Of a stretch of 64,000 nt of DNA, positions 34,251 to 48,696 are shown piece by piece. The DNA is from Spirodela intermedia. Taxonomy: Eukaryota; Streptophyta; Magnoliopsida; Alismatales; Araceae. The DNA lies in the NCBI GenBank assembly GCA_902729315.2, contig LR746273.1, positions 1,245,001 to 1,309,000 of the forward strand, given 5' to 3'. Below the pieces are notes generated by a model. It saw only the letters and a list, made by a program, of their open reading frames with translations, ran no database searches and was not told the origin of the DNA. A program made the translations under genes and the position numbers. The number at the start of each line of letters is the position of its first letter. Within the stretch, counting starts at the first letter, position 1.

Positions 34251-37200
34251 CATTTCATATTACTTTTAAAAAATTTGAAATCCTAATATCAAAAGGTAGA
34301 ACAAAAGGGAGGTGATTAAGCCCACTTTTCCGTTGTGCAGCAAAGAGAAATGATTGGGCATATCAATTATAGAAAATTATAGAGGAACCCCCACATGCCT
34401 AAGAACTATAAGCCTCATGCTCACTTTCTTATGCAAATAACTTTCCAAGTTTTAATGATTTACTTTAGATTACTAATTCAAGTGCTACTATATACATCTT
34501 CTATGCTTCTTATTTATTTACTATATTTTCATCTTGCTCATATGATAGAAAAACCACTACAATTATTAACACTTTAATTAAGATGGTATAGTGACCTCCA
34601 CCTCTCACCCTTTATTATCCTTAAAAGTATTTTTTATGTACCTATGTTGACTAACAACCTTATTTTAGTAAGTAAATTCACAAGAAATTTAGTAAATACC
34701 TCGTTTGATCCTAACACCTATCTATTTTTTGACAAGCTATTTGAGAGAGTAATTAGATGTACTAGATGACCTTAAATTTTCCAACCAAACAAATGTAACA
34801 ATAAGAACAAGTCATCCTCCTACGAATCCTTACAAGTCAAATGTAGAGAAAATCTAGCTCTAACATCAAAAATTGGGATATCCTTATTTTGTAATCTTGA
34901 AAACATTGTTTCCCTTTTTGTTTCACAACTTGAATGTATCTAAATATAAGAATGAAGTATGTAAACCTATAAAATATCAAAGGCATTCCGCACACTAATG
35001 CCTCTCTCTCTCACACACACTCATCTCCACTAGTTGCTAGTACACAGAGGCATGTTTCTAGTGACTTATTCAAAACAATAACATGCTGCTCTTCATGAAG
35101 TTTATGTGTAATTAAATTAGGGAATTTGATTTATACAACATTCAAAAGCTATAGTGGTTACAAATTTATATGATATTACAATCACACACTAATGTCGGGG
35201 CTATAACAAAATGAATGACAACTTTATTATTGGTAAATGACGATAATTCACTGATTTCTCATAATATATTTGGTCTTCTAGGAGCCCTAATTCGTCAAAG
35301 TTCTACTATAGTAGGTGGGGTAGATGACAAAAGGCTTTTTTTTTCTTTTTTTTTTTAAATGTTGAGAATTTCACTCATTAAGGTGTAAGTACTAGTTGTA
35401 GGTCACACAATGTCCAAACTTGATAGCTAACATATATAGAAGGATAGTGATACAAACTCATTTTCATAATAAATTAGTTTTGTGTTGAGTTTAAAATATT
35501 TTTTATAACATGATCAGTCACTCTATTAACAAAGTCAAAATTAGGTCAAGTGAAAGTTTAGTACAAACTCATTTTCATAGTATAAGATTTCTATGACTTT
35601 CTTTCCCTCTAATTAAGGAAACTACCTCATTTAAGGGGTTAATTTTTTTTCCCAAGAATTTTGGATTCAAACGTAATCATATTCAAAATTCAAACATATG
35701 AGGTACTCATAAGTCATATCATATTTTATTTCTTCTCTATGTAAGACATCATCAACATAATCTCTCATATCTCAATAATTTTCAATTGATCAAATTTTTG
35801 TCCTAATATTATGACCTCATGTATATATACTCTATTACAAACTTTCCTTTTTGCCTCAAGGTCATCATCTTTAATTTTAATTTGTAGATTTGTGCTCCAT
35901 CATTTGCTTGTGAATATGACTGATGTAGATTTTTCTATATATCTCTAATTGTAGATAAGTATAAGTACATTCTTTAGATCTTATGAACTATTGTAATCTA
36001 CAACCACACCATGATTCATGAGTCTCTTTGATCCTCACATCTCGAATTCTAAGTCCCCAACCTTCAAACTAAGTCTAATCAAGTAAGTAGCTGATAATGT
36101 ATGAATAATACATTATATATGAGGTATGTTGCATCAAAGTTTATGATTTTAAGACTCAAATTCATTGATTTATTAATGAATTCTCATGTTTATAGCACGT
36201 ATCAATATTCATACATATTTTATGTATTCTACTCATTTCTCATTGAATTATATATTTTTAAATACTTGATGTATATCATGTGAGAACATAATATAATTCT
36301 TTGTCTGCTAACCACATGAGCTTCATATACTAAGTATTAGCTTGCAGCTTATTAAGGAATCAAGATCGCACTTGGGCCTTGGGTGAAGGATTATAAGCTT
36401 AAAGCTCATAAGCATGCAAGGGGAAGCAAGCAAGGTGGGCCCAAATAAAGAGTTATGGACATAAGGCCCATCATCACCTAAAGAGCGTCACTTAAAGAGT
36501 GAGGAGGAAGATCGACCATCTATTCAAGAGAATGGAAGCATTGATCAAACGACCAAGATGCCTATTTATCTAAAGGTATAGGAGAAGGCATGAAGAAGGA
36601 TTCATCGTCAATTCAAAACTAAAGGAGTATGAATTTAGTGGTCGAGATATACTTATCATGAGGCACACAAGAAAACATATAGCGTCGTCTATATATATAT
36701 TGTATGTTAACAATAAAAAAAAAAATCTTAGTGGAACTTCAGGTAGTTGTCATCCTAGCATGGTTCAAAGTGTCGCAAGCTCCATACCTCACAATCCAAC
36801 GTGTGTCATTTGTTCGTCATCAAGTTATTCACCTTTAACGAGATTCTCTCTCATGACTAGTAGCTATCACCTCCTCCTAATAGTAATAAGGAAGGAGACA
36901 TGGTGCTAATTAAGTTGGTTTTGAAGAATTGATGAATCGAATGTTCTAACTTATGAAATAGATTTTGATTAGCATTAGAGTTGATCACACGATCCTTTTA
37001 ATTACGTGACATCATCCATACTTTGACAAATCTGTTTCACACCTTGGCCTCTTTTCTTCCATTTCACTTCTCATTTCTTCTTCTTCGTGATCTTCATCAT
37101 TCCTATCAATTTTAATCAATAAATAAAAATGAACTCTACCCACCATTCTCTAAAGATCAATCCCCGAGCTTACCATAGTATTGAGCTATTTTAGAATATA

Positions 37201-39299
37201 ATATAAAAGGAGTAAATATGGGAGTATAAGTATTATTAACTAACCAATTTTAGGGCTTTTCAACGACCCTCAATATCGTTCAATCAATAGTCAGCCCCTT
37301 TTCCTTGAAAATAACCTTAACTTATTATGATCAATTGAAGTAATTTCTATTATCAAGATGATCTATCTACAAGAGAATCAAAAAATCTCTGTGTGGTTTG
37401 GCTATATTTTCACCATGCTAGAGGACTTAGTGGTTGAGGTACTTTTAAACATCGTATTAAAGAAATGAGATATCTCATGAAACCCTAGCCTATTCACATA
37501 GATTGTGAGAGAAGATATTCATTATAAATCTAATATGTGTTGCCTAGAGAAAATGACACATGATTCTCGTGTATTTTATGTAGAATATATTGTCAATTAT
37601 TAAACAAAAGGTGAATGAGTCATAGGGAATTTGTGATAAAGAACATGTTATACATCATCATAGTCCAAAGAAGCCATTAGGCCCAACCTAATATGGCCTA
37701 GTCCCTACATAAGAGGCAAGAAGGAAAGCACAAGAGGGGGGCCATTTTTTTGGATAATAGCATATTAAGAAAAGTCTTTCTCCCTCTCCCTTCTCACTTT
37801 TCTCTCTTCCAATCATGACCTTTCTTCTACCACTAGGTACATGGATGAGTCTGACAGCATCTCTCTCATATGTCCCATATGAGAAGGCACCACAACTAGA
37901 TGTCATCAAGCAAGAGCAACCCCTCTATGGGGACAGCCTTCTATCCAACCCACCAGTTGTTGTGCACGCCATAAGTTACATGACACTGTTTATCCCACAC
38001 CAACTTGGCTGCCCCTGCCACCACTGCCAACAATACTAGTTGCTCCTTGACCACCACCACTGCTACATTTTGTCCTAAATTACTTTTTAAACATAGAGGT
38101 TTAGAACCAATTGAAATTTAGACTGAAGTTGAAGTTAAACTAAGATCAAAATATTTAAGTATTTACTATATAACTAAGTTATTAGATCAATGACAAAGAA
38201 CCATGTACGAATATCATTTTGTGGATTATGTTACCCAAATTGACTAATTCCTACTAAACTCCAAAGTAGATCAAAACCATAATATTTATTTTTCTTTAAG
38301 ACATGATTAAGAGAATATCTTAAGGAACTCTTCATTAAGGATATTAACACTTTAGAATAAGTTCACTAGATGGTCCTCGACTTAACTTTTACAAGCCCTT
38401 TTATATACATACTAATCCTCATTTACAAACACCATGATTCAAAGTTCAACTTAGTGAACAATCTAAATTTAATCAAGAGAATAAATTATTATCCCTCAAA
38501 TAAATAAACTTTCCTTATGACCCTCTGATCTTAAACAATTAACATGAATAAACACATAATAGAGAATCCATGTGAGACTACTTCTAAATTAATTTATTTT
38601 AAATGACATAATTATAACCACATAACAACACAATGTTCAACTCATAAGTAATTATGAGTTTACTCATCATACTTTAGAAACTATGATGGAACTAAATGAA
38701 CTAGAAGAAGAAGAAGAATATATCATGTACAAACCCAAAAGCAACTATAATTTGTAATAAGGGAATGAAGTTAGGAACCATGCAATGTATCTTGACCCAA
38801 CCAAAAATAAAAACAAATTCTAGGTGAACCACTATATTCTATTCTTTTATTAAAATCAAACATGTCATCCATAATCTTATCGTAGATATTAGTAGTAACA
38901 TCAATACCTTATCTCAATATGTTATCATCAGACTTAGAATTGATGTAAAAGATCACTCTAGTCCTTATAAAGTTTTATAGATCGATTCTACTCATATTTC
39001 AATCCAAATTAATGTTTAGCATCCCTTAGATTAATTCTTAGAAGATAAGATTTGGTGTGATGTACTTTATATGAAATTTGGAAGAATTATTCTAGGTAGA
39101 GCTTAGTTGTAGAATTAGAATGTTACTCAAATAGGTAAATTTAACACTTCTTCATACATTTAAGGAAAAAAGATTCTTTAACATATTTATCTGTCTAAGT
39201 TACATAGAATATGAACTCCTATTCTTGAACCTAGCTTGAATATAATGTGTTTGATCCTATTAGAAATAAATAGAAATTTAATCCCCTATTTAAATTGTC
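34251..39299. other. AT-rich repeat-derived DNA, no gene recognised
   Basis: Frames are short and broken on both strands. A T-rich run lies at 35336-35357. The stretch 36340-36640 has higher GC and phrases such as GGGCCTTGGG and GGGCCCAA, but no coding match. Part of the gag/protease region of the gypsy-like element may lie at 38.8-39.3 kb in unrecognisable form. Confidence 0.5.
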
Positions 39300-41960
39300 C
39301 TTCTCAAGAGGACTGAAAATAAATTAATACAAGAACTATCTCACGAGCAATCTTTAGAAGTTCAACTTTTAGAAGAATATATCAACATCTTTCTTGACAA
39401 TCCACCCTAATCAATGGCCTCATATGAGAAATATATAGTATGTTATTAACTTAATACATACATCAACCTTATTAAAATTACTTCATTATAAGCTTAGCCA
39501 CATAGAACATGAGGAATTAAATAGGCAAGTCATGAAATTATTAGAAAAGTGATTCATCTATAAAAGTTTTAGTCCATGCATTTTTCTTAAACTTTTAACA
39601 TGATTCATAATGAATGTGTATTGATAATAGAGTTAGTAATATGATTACTAACGTATATTATTTTCTCATTACTCATCTCAATAATATGTTAGACATGTTA
39701 GTAGTATCTAACATTTTCTCAAAAATAAACCTTAAAAGTGGATATCATCCAAGTAAAAATTATACATGTAGACAAGTGAAAATTTACTTTCAAGATTAAG
39801 AATATATTGTATGAGTAACTAGTAATGACTTTTGCGTTGTCTAATGCATCAATTTGTAGTTATGACCTAAAATTATATTTATTAAACTTATGTCCCACAT
39901 GTTAAAAATCATATCTAGAAAAATTTGTAGTAATAAATTTTTATGACATCCTCATTTATAGTTAGACTTATGAAGATCATTTACAACACTCTCATATAGA
40001 TTATGAAACATTTAGGAATGAGAAACTATATGCTACTTAAAAGAAGTATGTTTCTTTACTAATCAAGTCAACTTTCTTACATTCATATTCTAATCATTTT
40101 AAGTCTTTGTTGATCCACAAGAAATACAAACTATTGTTAAATGATCCAAGCCTTAAAACATCTATGAAGCTAAGAGTTTTTATGGTTTAACTTCATTCAA
40201 TAGGAGATTTATCAAAAACTTTAACACAATTATAATCCTCATAATTAATTGTATGAAACCAATGATATTTGAACAAAAAAATGAAGTCACTAAAATCTCT
40301 AGTCTTATTAAGAAATAAATTGATTAATCCCATGTCTTAAAATTATTTGATTTTTCTAAAAACTTTGAAATAGTATGCAATGAATTTTACATTGACATAG
40401 GTGAATTATTGAGTCAAGAAGGACAACCCATAACATATTTGAGTGTGAAATTAAATCTTTTGAAGCTTAAGTATTCTACTTATGATAAAGAGTTATATGT
40501 TCTTGTTCAAGTCCTTTGTACTAAAAACATAATTTACTTTCACAATAATTTATCCTTTATTTAAATCATGAAGTCCTATATTTTCTTAATTTCCAAATAA
40601 AATTTAAACATAATCATTAGGTATAATGCTTTCATGTATATAATTCTGTCCTTAAACATAGAGTAAGATATGAAAAATATAGTTTTAAAGTCTTAAGTCA
40701 AAAAATAACTTTTTATCTATCTTTATTCCAAATGTGGTTGGCTTTGAAAAGATGAAGAAGGCTTCTGATGAGTGCCAAGATTTTGCACAAATTATTACTA
40801 TACTCAAAGATTGATATCTTTTTAGAGAATATTGATTATGCATTTCTCAATCTTCTTTGCAATATTTTTACATGGGAAATGCATGTGGATGGACTAGTTG
40901 GACATTTAGAAGATATGAAAAAATTGAAACTAAAGGAAAATATACATTAGAAAAACTAATGTCCTAGCCTAAAATAATATGTAGCTAAACTTGTTTTACA
41001 ATGCTGAATTTTCACATGAGCAAAACTTCTGATGAAAAACATGAGATTATATACTCCTCTCCTTATCCCTTCAACAACCATGAAAGATATGAGAGTAAAT
41101 TTGTGTTAAGCTTACCTCCAACTCCCAAGAAATATGATTATACCTTTGTTATTATTCTTGTTGATAGGTTCTCTAAAATGACTTATTTTACTCCTTGCTC
41201 CAAAATCTCTAGTGCATCTAAATTGCACTAATGTACTTTGATGAGATTATTAGACTCAATGGCCTATTGAAAACCATCACCTTCAATATAAACTTTATAT
41301 TTATACGTTATTTTTAAAAAATATGTTAACACATAATGAAAATTAGGTTAAGTTATTCATCTATATTTCATCATAAATAGATGAACAGATATAGGTGATT
41401 AATATGAGTTTATGGTACATTTGGAAACATGTGATTCAATCATCCCTCATGCTAGAATTACATACAAGAACTCTATTAATTACACTACAAGGTCAATTCC
41501 TTTTAAATAATTTATGATTACAAATCAAGAAAATTGTCAACCTTAATTATCTATTCATACATCTGAGGACCTCTATTTCCACTAAGTCATTTGCACAACA
41601 AATTAGAAGTTTGCATGAAGACATTTAATATCTCATTAACATCAGCAATGTATCTTACAAATAGTTAGCACATGCTCACAAAGATTCAAAGAATTTAAAT
41701 AAGAAGATCTTGTTGTGGTTAGATTCCATTTGAATTTAAAGATGAAAGACTATTTCAAATATTGAATCAACTATCTTCCCATTTCAACATGAATAAATAG
41801 AAGATATATTAGATAAAAAAATAGCTTTTGATGATGATAAAGAACTTTAGAGATTTCTTATTCAATAGAAGGGTCGTCCTCTGTCAAATGACTCGAGGGT
41901 CACAAAAAAAAGAGCTTCATCAACTCAACACAAGTGCTTGGGACCAGCATTACATCACTC
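39300..41960 (+). mobile_element. Decayed Ty3/gypsy retrotransposon (pol remnant)
   Basis: On the plus strand the order is reverse transcriptase, RNase H, integrase, which defines Ty3/gypsy. The pre-RT phrase SHIEHEELNRQVMKLLEK is at about 39493. The RT start (MCIDNRVSNMIT, then NIFSKINLKSGYH) is at 39614-39760. RNase H (LLSQEGQPITYLSVKL, YSTYDKELYVLVQ) is at 40408-40520. The integrase zinc region (WEMHVDGLVGHLEDMKK) is at about 40870-40930 and its core start (FVIILVDRFSKMTYFTPC) is at about 41140-41200. Stops and frameshifts throughout show it is dead. The catalytic YVDD-type region was not readable. Confidence 0.85.
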
Positions 41961-42229
41961 CACATCTTCACTCAACAAAGTTAAGTTATCTCAATCCATT
42001 GATGGTTGATATAGGAGCATAGCATGTTTTGGATTCCACCATTTTTACAAGAATTCTGGACACCGTGCAACTAGGATTTGAAGCACCTCACCCTCAAATT
42101 TTCAGGAGCTTAGTGGACATAAAACAACTTAAAAAAAAATACATTTTGAGTGAGATTTTCACCTCCTTTCACATTGATTTTGGGAGTTGATTGTGAGGAC
42201 ATCGTCACCTTGATTGGACTGGTCTTAAG

Positions 42230-42725
42230 GATCCCATTGCTCCTGGTTGGATCCCCATTCTCTTTGCAATCCACCTTTCATATCATCAAACCAAGCACTT
42301 CACACAACCACAAAGCTTCTTTTTGTTGCATCAACCTCCCTCTCCAGCTTGCAGCCTGCAACATTGATTCTAAGGTGTTGAAAAGAACAAATAGATTATC
42401 TGTCATGTCGACTTTCCTCTATCCCACAACCTACAACACTAATTATGAAGGTGTTGAAACACGTGAATGGATCATTTGTCACATCAGCTTCTCTCTCTAC
42501 TCTACAAGTACCTCTTATTGCTCTCATTATCTCACTACTTGTGATTTAATATATCTTCTTGTGATTGCTGTTGAGAGACTTTAAGAATAGTCATTTTTTA
42601 CTTTTTGGTTGATCAATGTCTCGTGATAAAATTGATTTATGATCTATTAAAAGAATGATTGTCCTATTTTAAGTGGTTTTCTTAAATTATTTGATCTAAT
42701 ATTCTTCTCTCCACTAATGTTTTTA
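42230..42725 (+). repeat. Right copy of the diverged direct repeat (LTR-like)
   Basis: Same orientation as 31021-31430 and placed where the 3' LTR of the gypsy-like remnant would be expected. It is longer than the left copy because a ~75-base part (GCAACATTGATTCTAAGGTG, again as ACAACACTAATTATGAAGGT near 42430) is duplicated. Confidence 0.6.
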
Positions 42726-43059
42726 GCTAATTCAAGAGAATTTTTTTCTTTAGTCTAGTGCGTTTGAATTGTGATATGGGGTGGACTTTATCTGCATTCA
42801 TACATGTCACCTATCGTGACCCTTTTACTAATGACATTATTCTTGTAAAACTCAAAATATCTCTGAATCTCAAGACCATCCAGACATCAGACATTGAGAG
42901 GGAGAAAAAGTTGCATGGGTCAACTTTTTGTTCACAGCAACTTTTCATATCTAACATTTTAAAAATGTCGTCAAGATCAATATTCATGGGTTCTTATCGA
43001 TGAAACCCGACCTGGTTGAGTTGCTCGAGGAGAAGGCGTATACCCTTGGCCTCGTGTGG

Positions 43060-46000
43060 CTAGAATCTATTGAAAACACCAAAGATCTTACCTATGAAAT
43101 TAGGATACTCCCCTGCGGACACTACGTGTACCGTTGGTGACCGCTTTGCAGCTTCCAGCTCGGCCGCGAGAGCGTCATACTTCACAGAGAGCTGTGATCA
43201 TGGACAGCAATCAGAGAAAAGTCGACGAGGTGCCTGAACTCTCGTTACGTGCAAGAGAAGGACACGTCACCTTTTCAAGCGCCTCATTGAGCTCCTCGAT
43301 GGTTTCCTGCATCGAGGAAACGGATAGGCTGATCATGTCCTCCAAGGCTGACTCCAAGTCCTCGGTTGACTGAGGGTCGAACAGGATTCCCTCCCGTATA
43401 AATAGCTCCTCCAACAGCATCACGTCCTCTGGATTCAGGGACTTCCTCAACTGCGAGAAAAGGTGATCCAATAAACAGGATAACCCAAAAAGGGTCGGGT
43501 CAAGCGAACCATTGCGATCTACTGTTCTTTTCCCACCTTCTCTAAAATTCCGTCGTATGCGCTTCTGCGGTGCTGAAAGGGGGTCGCCTGTGTGGGCAGA
43601 GCAGGAGCCCTCAATGGGGCCTTTATCCGCTTAGTCCTGGAGAGATATAAACAGACGTCAGTGACGAGTCGTCCTCATCATCGGATTAGCTCCATTAAAT
43701 CGTAGGATGTATACCTTGTTCCAAAGCGAATCGTGGACAAGCTCTCTGACGCATTCGATGAACTGGGGGAGCAGCAGCACAGTAGTGCCGTGCGAGAATT
43801 CCCACCCTGAAAGGACAAAAATATGAGTAGAAAAGATGTTCATGGGGAAGGAAGGAGGGATGGGGGTTAGGACCGACCAATGCATCTTGCAGAATACGGG
43901 TGAGCTTTGAATCGCGATAGGGAATGTGGTTTACTTTACCTGTTGATTGGTTTAAAATCATTGGATTCCGTGTAGTATGTTAAGTGGAGAAAAAGGTTGA
44001 ACTGAGCAAGGAGTTTGTGTTCACCCGTCGTGAGCGCATTGATTACGTTCCCAAGGGCGGAGAGGGACTTATTGATGGTCTTCGCTTCGTCGAGGTTCCT
44101 CCCTTCAGCGCCAGATTTCTCAACTTTCTCGGAACCAGCCAAGTCCACCAGAACAAGCTTTCCAGTTCTGGACCTGTTCAAGTTATCAGAAGGTCCAAGG
44201 TGACCACAAGTAATTCTTTCTTCTGCATAGACAAGGAATATGGCAAATTTAAATTCGTAAAAAATAGTTGGCTGCAAGATTCCACGCGCACATAAAGATA
44301 TATATATATATAGCGAGGGAGAGAGAGAGATTAGGATAGAGGTATCTAGGTAATGCCGTGCCTCCAATGGCCTATATGTTTCTATTTGATATCATGTTGT
44401 GAGAAACATGAAGAAAAGATGACAATACCAATCATCCTTCAAAGATTCCTGCTGAACCAAAAAGGTGTATACACAATGACTCCTGCTACTCGTCATGTTC
44501 ATTTCTGTTAATGTTAAGGTCCAAAACCAATACATGATGGTGAATACAAGTTCACAAGTCATAATTATTGCATTTAATAATGTCAGGCAACATGATCCAA
44601 GTAATGGATACGCGTCTCCCCAACTGCTCTATTAGAAATTCCACGCTGCAAAGCATAATAGATATTAGACAGTGATTATAGCTTAGAAGAGAACAGTTGG
44701 ATGATGAAATATTTCTACCGAAAGGCATCTCAATGCTTCTTCAGGATCCAATATGGTGACCTGAAAAGCACCAAAGCTGCAGGTAATGAATGTCTGACAG
44801 CACGGGGCACACATTATTTTGCACTGAACCATGCAAGCGATGAAAAGAGTGCGCTGACTGAGAGTTTGCTCACCTCTGTTACGCCAGAAAGGAAAATACC
44901 TTGTGTTCGATTTTCCTTGATTTGCAGATTGTCTTTTGATAAATCAAAAAGATCTCTGACATAAAGAGTGAGAGCATTAGATTTTTCGATCTTGATGTGT
45001 CTGTTAACAGATAAAGCTCTGTTTGTATGGTGATCATCTGACTTTCTTGAAATAACAAAAGGCCTTTCCTTGAGAGACGTACCTCACTTTCTCCATATAA
45101 ATTTCCACCTGAAGAGAAATTGAAGTTAGTGGGGACAACTAGTAACCTTTCTGAGGTATAACGCAAAGGGCGTACCATTGATATCTTGACAGTACATTTA
45201 GTAGTCTCCTCAGAACATTTTATATGCTCAAAGAGGTTGTCAACCACGCGAGGAAGAAGTCCTTTTTTTTGTCCATCACTTTCTGAAATACTGGGGCCCT
45301 AATTTGGTGTAAGATGTTGCCGCGCGTTAGCAATCAAATACATAGAAGCACATTACAAGTTCTCAGGATATAATAAATTTTAACAGTGGGTCGTCTGGGT
45401 GCATGAAGTAGAAATAACCAAATAGTTTCACCTCCATGCTGTACGTTTTCCCTGCTCCAGTCTGTTCGCAGCGTGTGATTCAAAGGTAAAATACGTCATT
45501 GAAAAAATCTAATCAGAATGTTTTGTTGATTGTGTATATGGATATCTTTAGGGACGAAGTAAACAATGAAACAGAGTTAACCCTTTAAAAGGCATACTTT
45601 CTACCATCCAGATGAGCATATGCTTCAGAAGCCCAATTCAAAAATTCTTATTCTTACTTAATCTTAGCGAGTATTTATATTGTAATCCATTAGCAAAGCC
45701 ATGAGGAACCAGAGCTAATAGTAAGCCTTCATTTTCATTTTAATACACAGATCCTGTTCACCATTCTTCTCTACAGCATTGTATATTCATATTTATTGTA
45801 CGAATATTTTAATGTACTCCTATTAATGTACAATGCTATCAGCAATCATGTCCATAACCTTTCATCGTTAGAAAAAGAAAATACTGTTTGTGTAACATCC
45901 ACTGCTAATATGGTTATATCCTCACAAACAAACAAGCGATAATAAGATAAGGATTCTTCCAATAATAACCACAGCTTAATAAACAAAAGTCTGACTGGAA

Positions 46001-47287
46001 GGCATGTTGATTTCTGATGCATTTGTCCTTGTAAGATGCCTAAAATTTTTCCAAGCAATTTTAGGTCAAATATAAACAACGTAAACACACGAAGTGCAAA
46101 ATTCGAAATCACGGAATCATATGAAATCCCTGACGTAGTATCCATCTTTATGTGCTGAAGAAACGTGATTATGTGAATAAATAACAAGTACACAGATTAA
46201 GCAAACACAGTAGTTGGCAAAAAGGAAAAGTTAAGAAGATAATCAGGCAGAAGACGTGCCAACATAGACAAATTACATCTTAACGTGACTCACCTGGCCA
46301 TAAGTAACGATCGTGCCATTTATTCCGTTCAGGGTGTCTGTTAAAAAGATGTTCCGAAGAATGACATGGATAAAATCGCCAACATTAACTCATTATCACA
46401 AAGGAAATAATGAATTTTGCGTCTGAAAGTTGATGCCACTGATGATGTTAGGGCAGTCCCGACACTAAGAAAATGGAGGTATGACGTGTAATTGGTCGTA
46501 AATGTGATAACTGTAGGTCTCCACCTTGGACGACAGGCATGGCGAGATATCGGAACACATCTGCTTGTTCTGCGTCCTGATAGAACACCTTATCGAAGCA
46601 AAATGCGAGCTCTTCTTCCTTCTCAGCCTACCAGACATCCGGTTGGCATGAAAAAATTTCAATCATGAAATTACAGATATAGGGAGGAAGATGAACCTTA
46701 AAAAAGAAAGACTCAGAATCCAATCCCTGAACACATATTGCTCCGCCGTCAGCTTCCTTTTCTTTTGGACTTAGAGGTCTGAATCGCACACATACTGTTA
46801 TATTTGACATCATTCGCACCTCTCCTGATATAAACGGACAGTGAATTACAGACTTGTAATCTAAGTTCCATTCCAGGTCTGGATGATTCATATTCATTTG
46901 TAGAAAAAACATCTTCATCAGTACATTATGAAACACGTCACTGATATGAACTATATAATTATAGATACGAACAATGGATATTTTCCAATTCGATAATACG
47001 AGATTGTTCTTGGATCCACATCTCTATAATTACATCAGAGGTCGTCTGAACGGACAAGGATCACAATGGGAATCGTGTTTTCCCAAACCACCCTAGACTG
47101 ATCCACTCAGTTCCACGCAGGCGGGAATTGTACAACCAGTGAGCCAATTTCACGGAGATCAATCAGATTTTAGGAATAATAGATATCGAAGAATGCAGAC
47201 GCAGAGCACAGAACACATAAGCCTGAGAACGGAGGAGACCGTACCAGCATCCACCGGAAAACAAGCAAGGATTCTCTCCGATGCCAT
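43060..47287 (-). CDS. KIN1: Kinesin KIN-1 (kinesin-1-type motor)
   Basis: Seventeen exons on the minus strand: 47287-47245, 46824-46697, 46627-46525, 46337-46294, 45461-45432, 45298-45176, 45108-45083, 44955-44874, 44760-44719, 44645-44612, 44504-44429, 44173-44025, 43939-43878, 43806-43715, 43636-43537, 43450-43271, 43191-43060. They give 481 residues, close to Arabidopsis KIN-1. The motor is complete: P-loop [12 protein letters not shown] (about 105-116), SSRSH switch I, DLAGSEK switch II, and [18 protein letters not shown] short helical, Glu-rich tail follows ([18 protein letters not shown]). It is a microtubule plus-end-type motor, linked to meiosis in Arabidopsis. Exon 1 encodes [15 protein letters not shown], but translation could also start at the internal [13 protein letters not shown]. 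The last exon might instead splice at GTAAGATC (near 43098), so the final 12 or so residues are uncertain. Confidence 0.9.
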
Positions 47288-48696
47288 GGAAAAAAAATAA
47301 AATTCTCCTGCTGCGAATTATGATGCTAATCTAAGACCAAAGAACCCAGTATTTATATGTTCTAGGAAGCGCGGGAAGGGAGTGCGCACGAACTGCTTAT
47401 CCAAAGCACCCACATTATTCTCACTAATTATCATCATACCCTCCCTTCTCCTCGATCGAACTTGTATGATTGTTACCGGGTATCAGTAGCCGATAAATAG
47501 CACATCGAGCCACCGTTCCACAATCAAATAATTTAAAAATGTCCCAGAAATTAAGTAGAGAAAATCGAAAAAATCTCAAAATATAGAATAAAAAAAACAG
47601 AGAGTATTATTCCTTTTGTAGCCATAATCCGCGACATACAATTGTAAAAATATATTTTTAAAATGGTTTTCTGATTTTAAAAAGGCATATTTTCTGGTTC
47701 TTACCTTGCTAAATAACATAATTGTCAATGCTAACGGTCTGACTAAGCTCTAGCTTTGTATGAACTTGGGCTTCAATTTGTCGGGCTTTGATAAAATCAG
47801 GCCCGATTGAGTCGTTTCTATTTTATGAATCTCGACCTCGGGCCCATTTGTCGGTGCCGCGGCGCACCGACGTAGAAAGGGGCAGTGGGAACATTAGAAA
47901 GTGCGTTAGCACGTGTTCCCCCTGCCACTGCGCGCGCGTTGACCAAACACCGACCGTCGCAGGATGGCTATTCGGCAAAAACCAATCCGTTTATGAAGGA
48001 AAATATTGTTAATTTAAGGGCACTTTCTCAATGGCACGAATATTTTTGGGCAACAATGGAAAAAGCTCATGAACGAAGGACCATCTTACCCCTTGCCGGC
48101 CCACTTCGAAAACGTGAGATAAAAGGACGAGGAGGCGCCAACCGCCAAATCCGCGGTGCCGTAACCGCGTAATTGGAAACATGGGAGTAGCAAAATGAGT
48201 GTGAACACTTGGATCGCGTCACCGTGGTGATGGTAGGACTGTATAGGCGGAGACACCTACCCATGCGGGGCCTACGCCCTCGCACCGGACGATATTAACC
48301 AGTCGTCTCCTTCCCCATCGGCTTAAGGCAGCCAGCCTCTGTCAAGCGCCCTCCAGGAGCTGAGACAAGATAAGCATCTTCGGTGAGCAGTCAGAGGATC
48401 TCGTCTTCCCCCGCGCTGTGATAAGCCTAGGGCTTAATCGCCGGCATTACCCACCTCGGTTCTATCTCCTGAGTCCTTATCGTCGGCGCCGGCGGAGTCC
48501 AAATCTCATATTCCCTCCTCTTCCTCCTCTGCATCCCTTTTATTCTTCCTGTCTGGCCTCATAAGTTTAGGATTCCGTACCTCTTTCCCACGATTTCCAC
48601 TGAAGGCGGTTCCGAGGAACCCTCGACTCTTCGAGGGTTTTGCGTTGTTTTTGTACCGCTTGTTGTTCGTTTTTCTATGTGAGTCGTTAAGTGGAG
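47288..48696. other. Divergent spacer between KIN-1 and the START gene
   Basis: This holds both promoters. The left third is AT-rich. Bases 47820-48500 are GC-richer with no coding match. The START-gene leader probably begins between 48300 and 48500. Confidence 0.5.
47350..47377 (-). promoter_or_regulatory. TATA box and E2F-like site of KIN-1
   Basis: On the minus strand TATAAATA (plus 47350-47357) lies about 63 bases before the ATG. Just upstream, TTCCCGCGC (plus 47369-47377) resembles the E2F consensus. A second site, ATTCCCGCC (plus 47120-47128), lies in intron 1. E2F control would suit a cell-division motor. Confidence 0.45.

Noticed and set aside
36000..38100. Short plus- and minus-strand frames in the AT-rich block
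   Set aside because: All are under 80 codons, low-complexity and without family resemblance or splice context.
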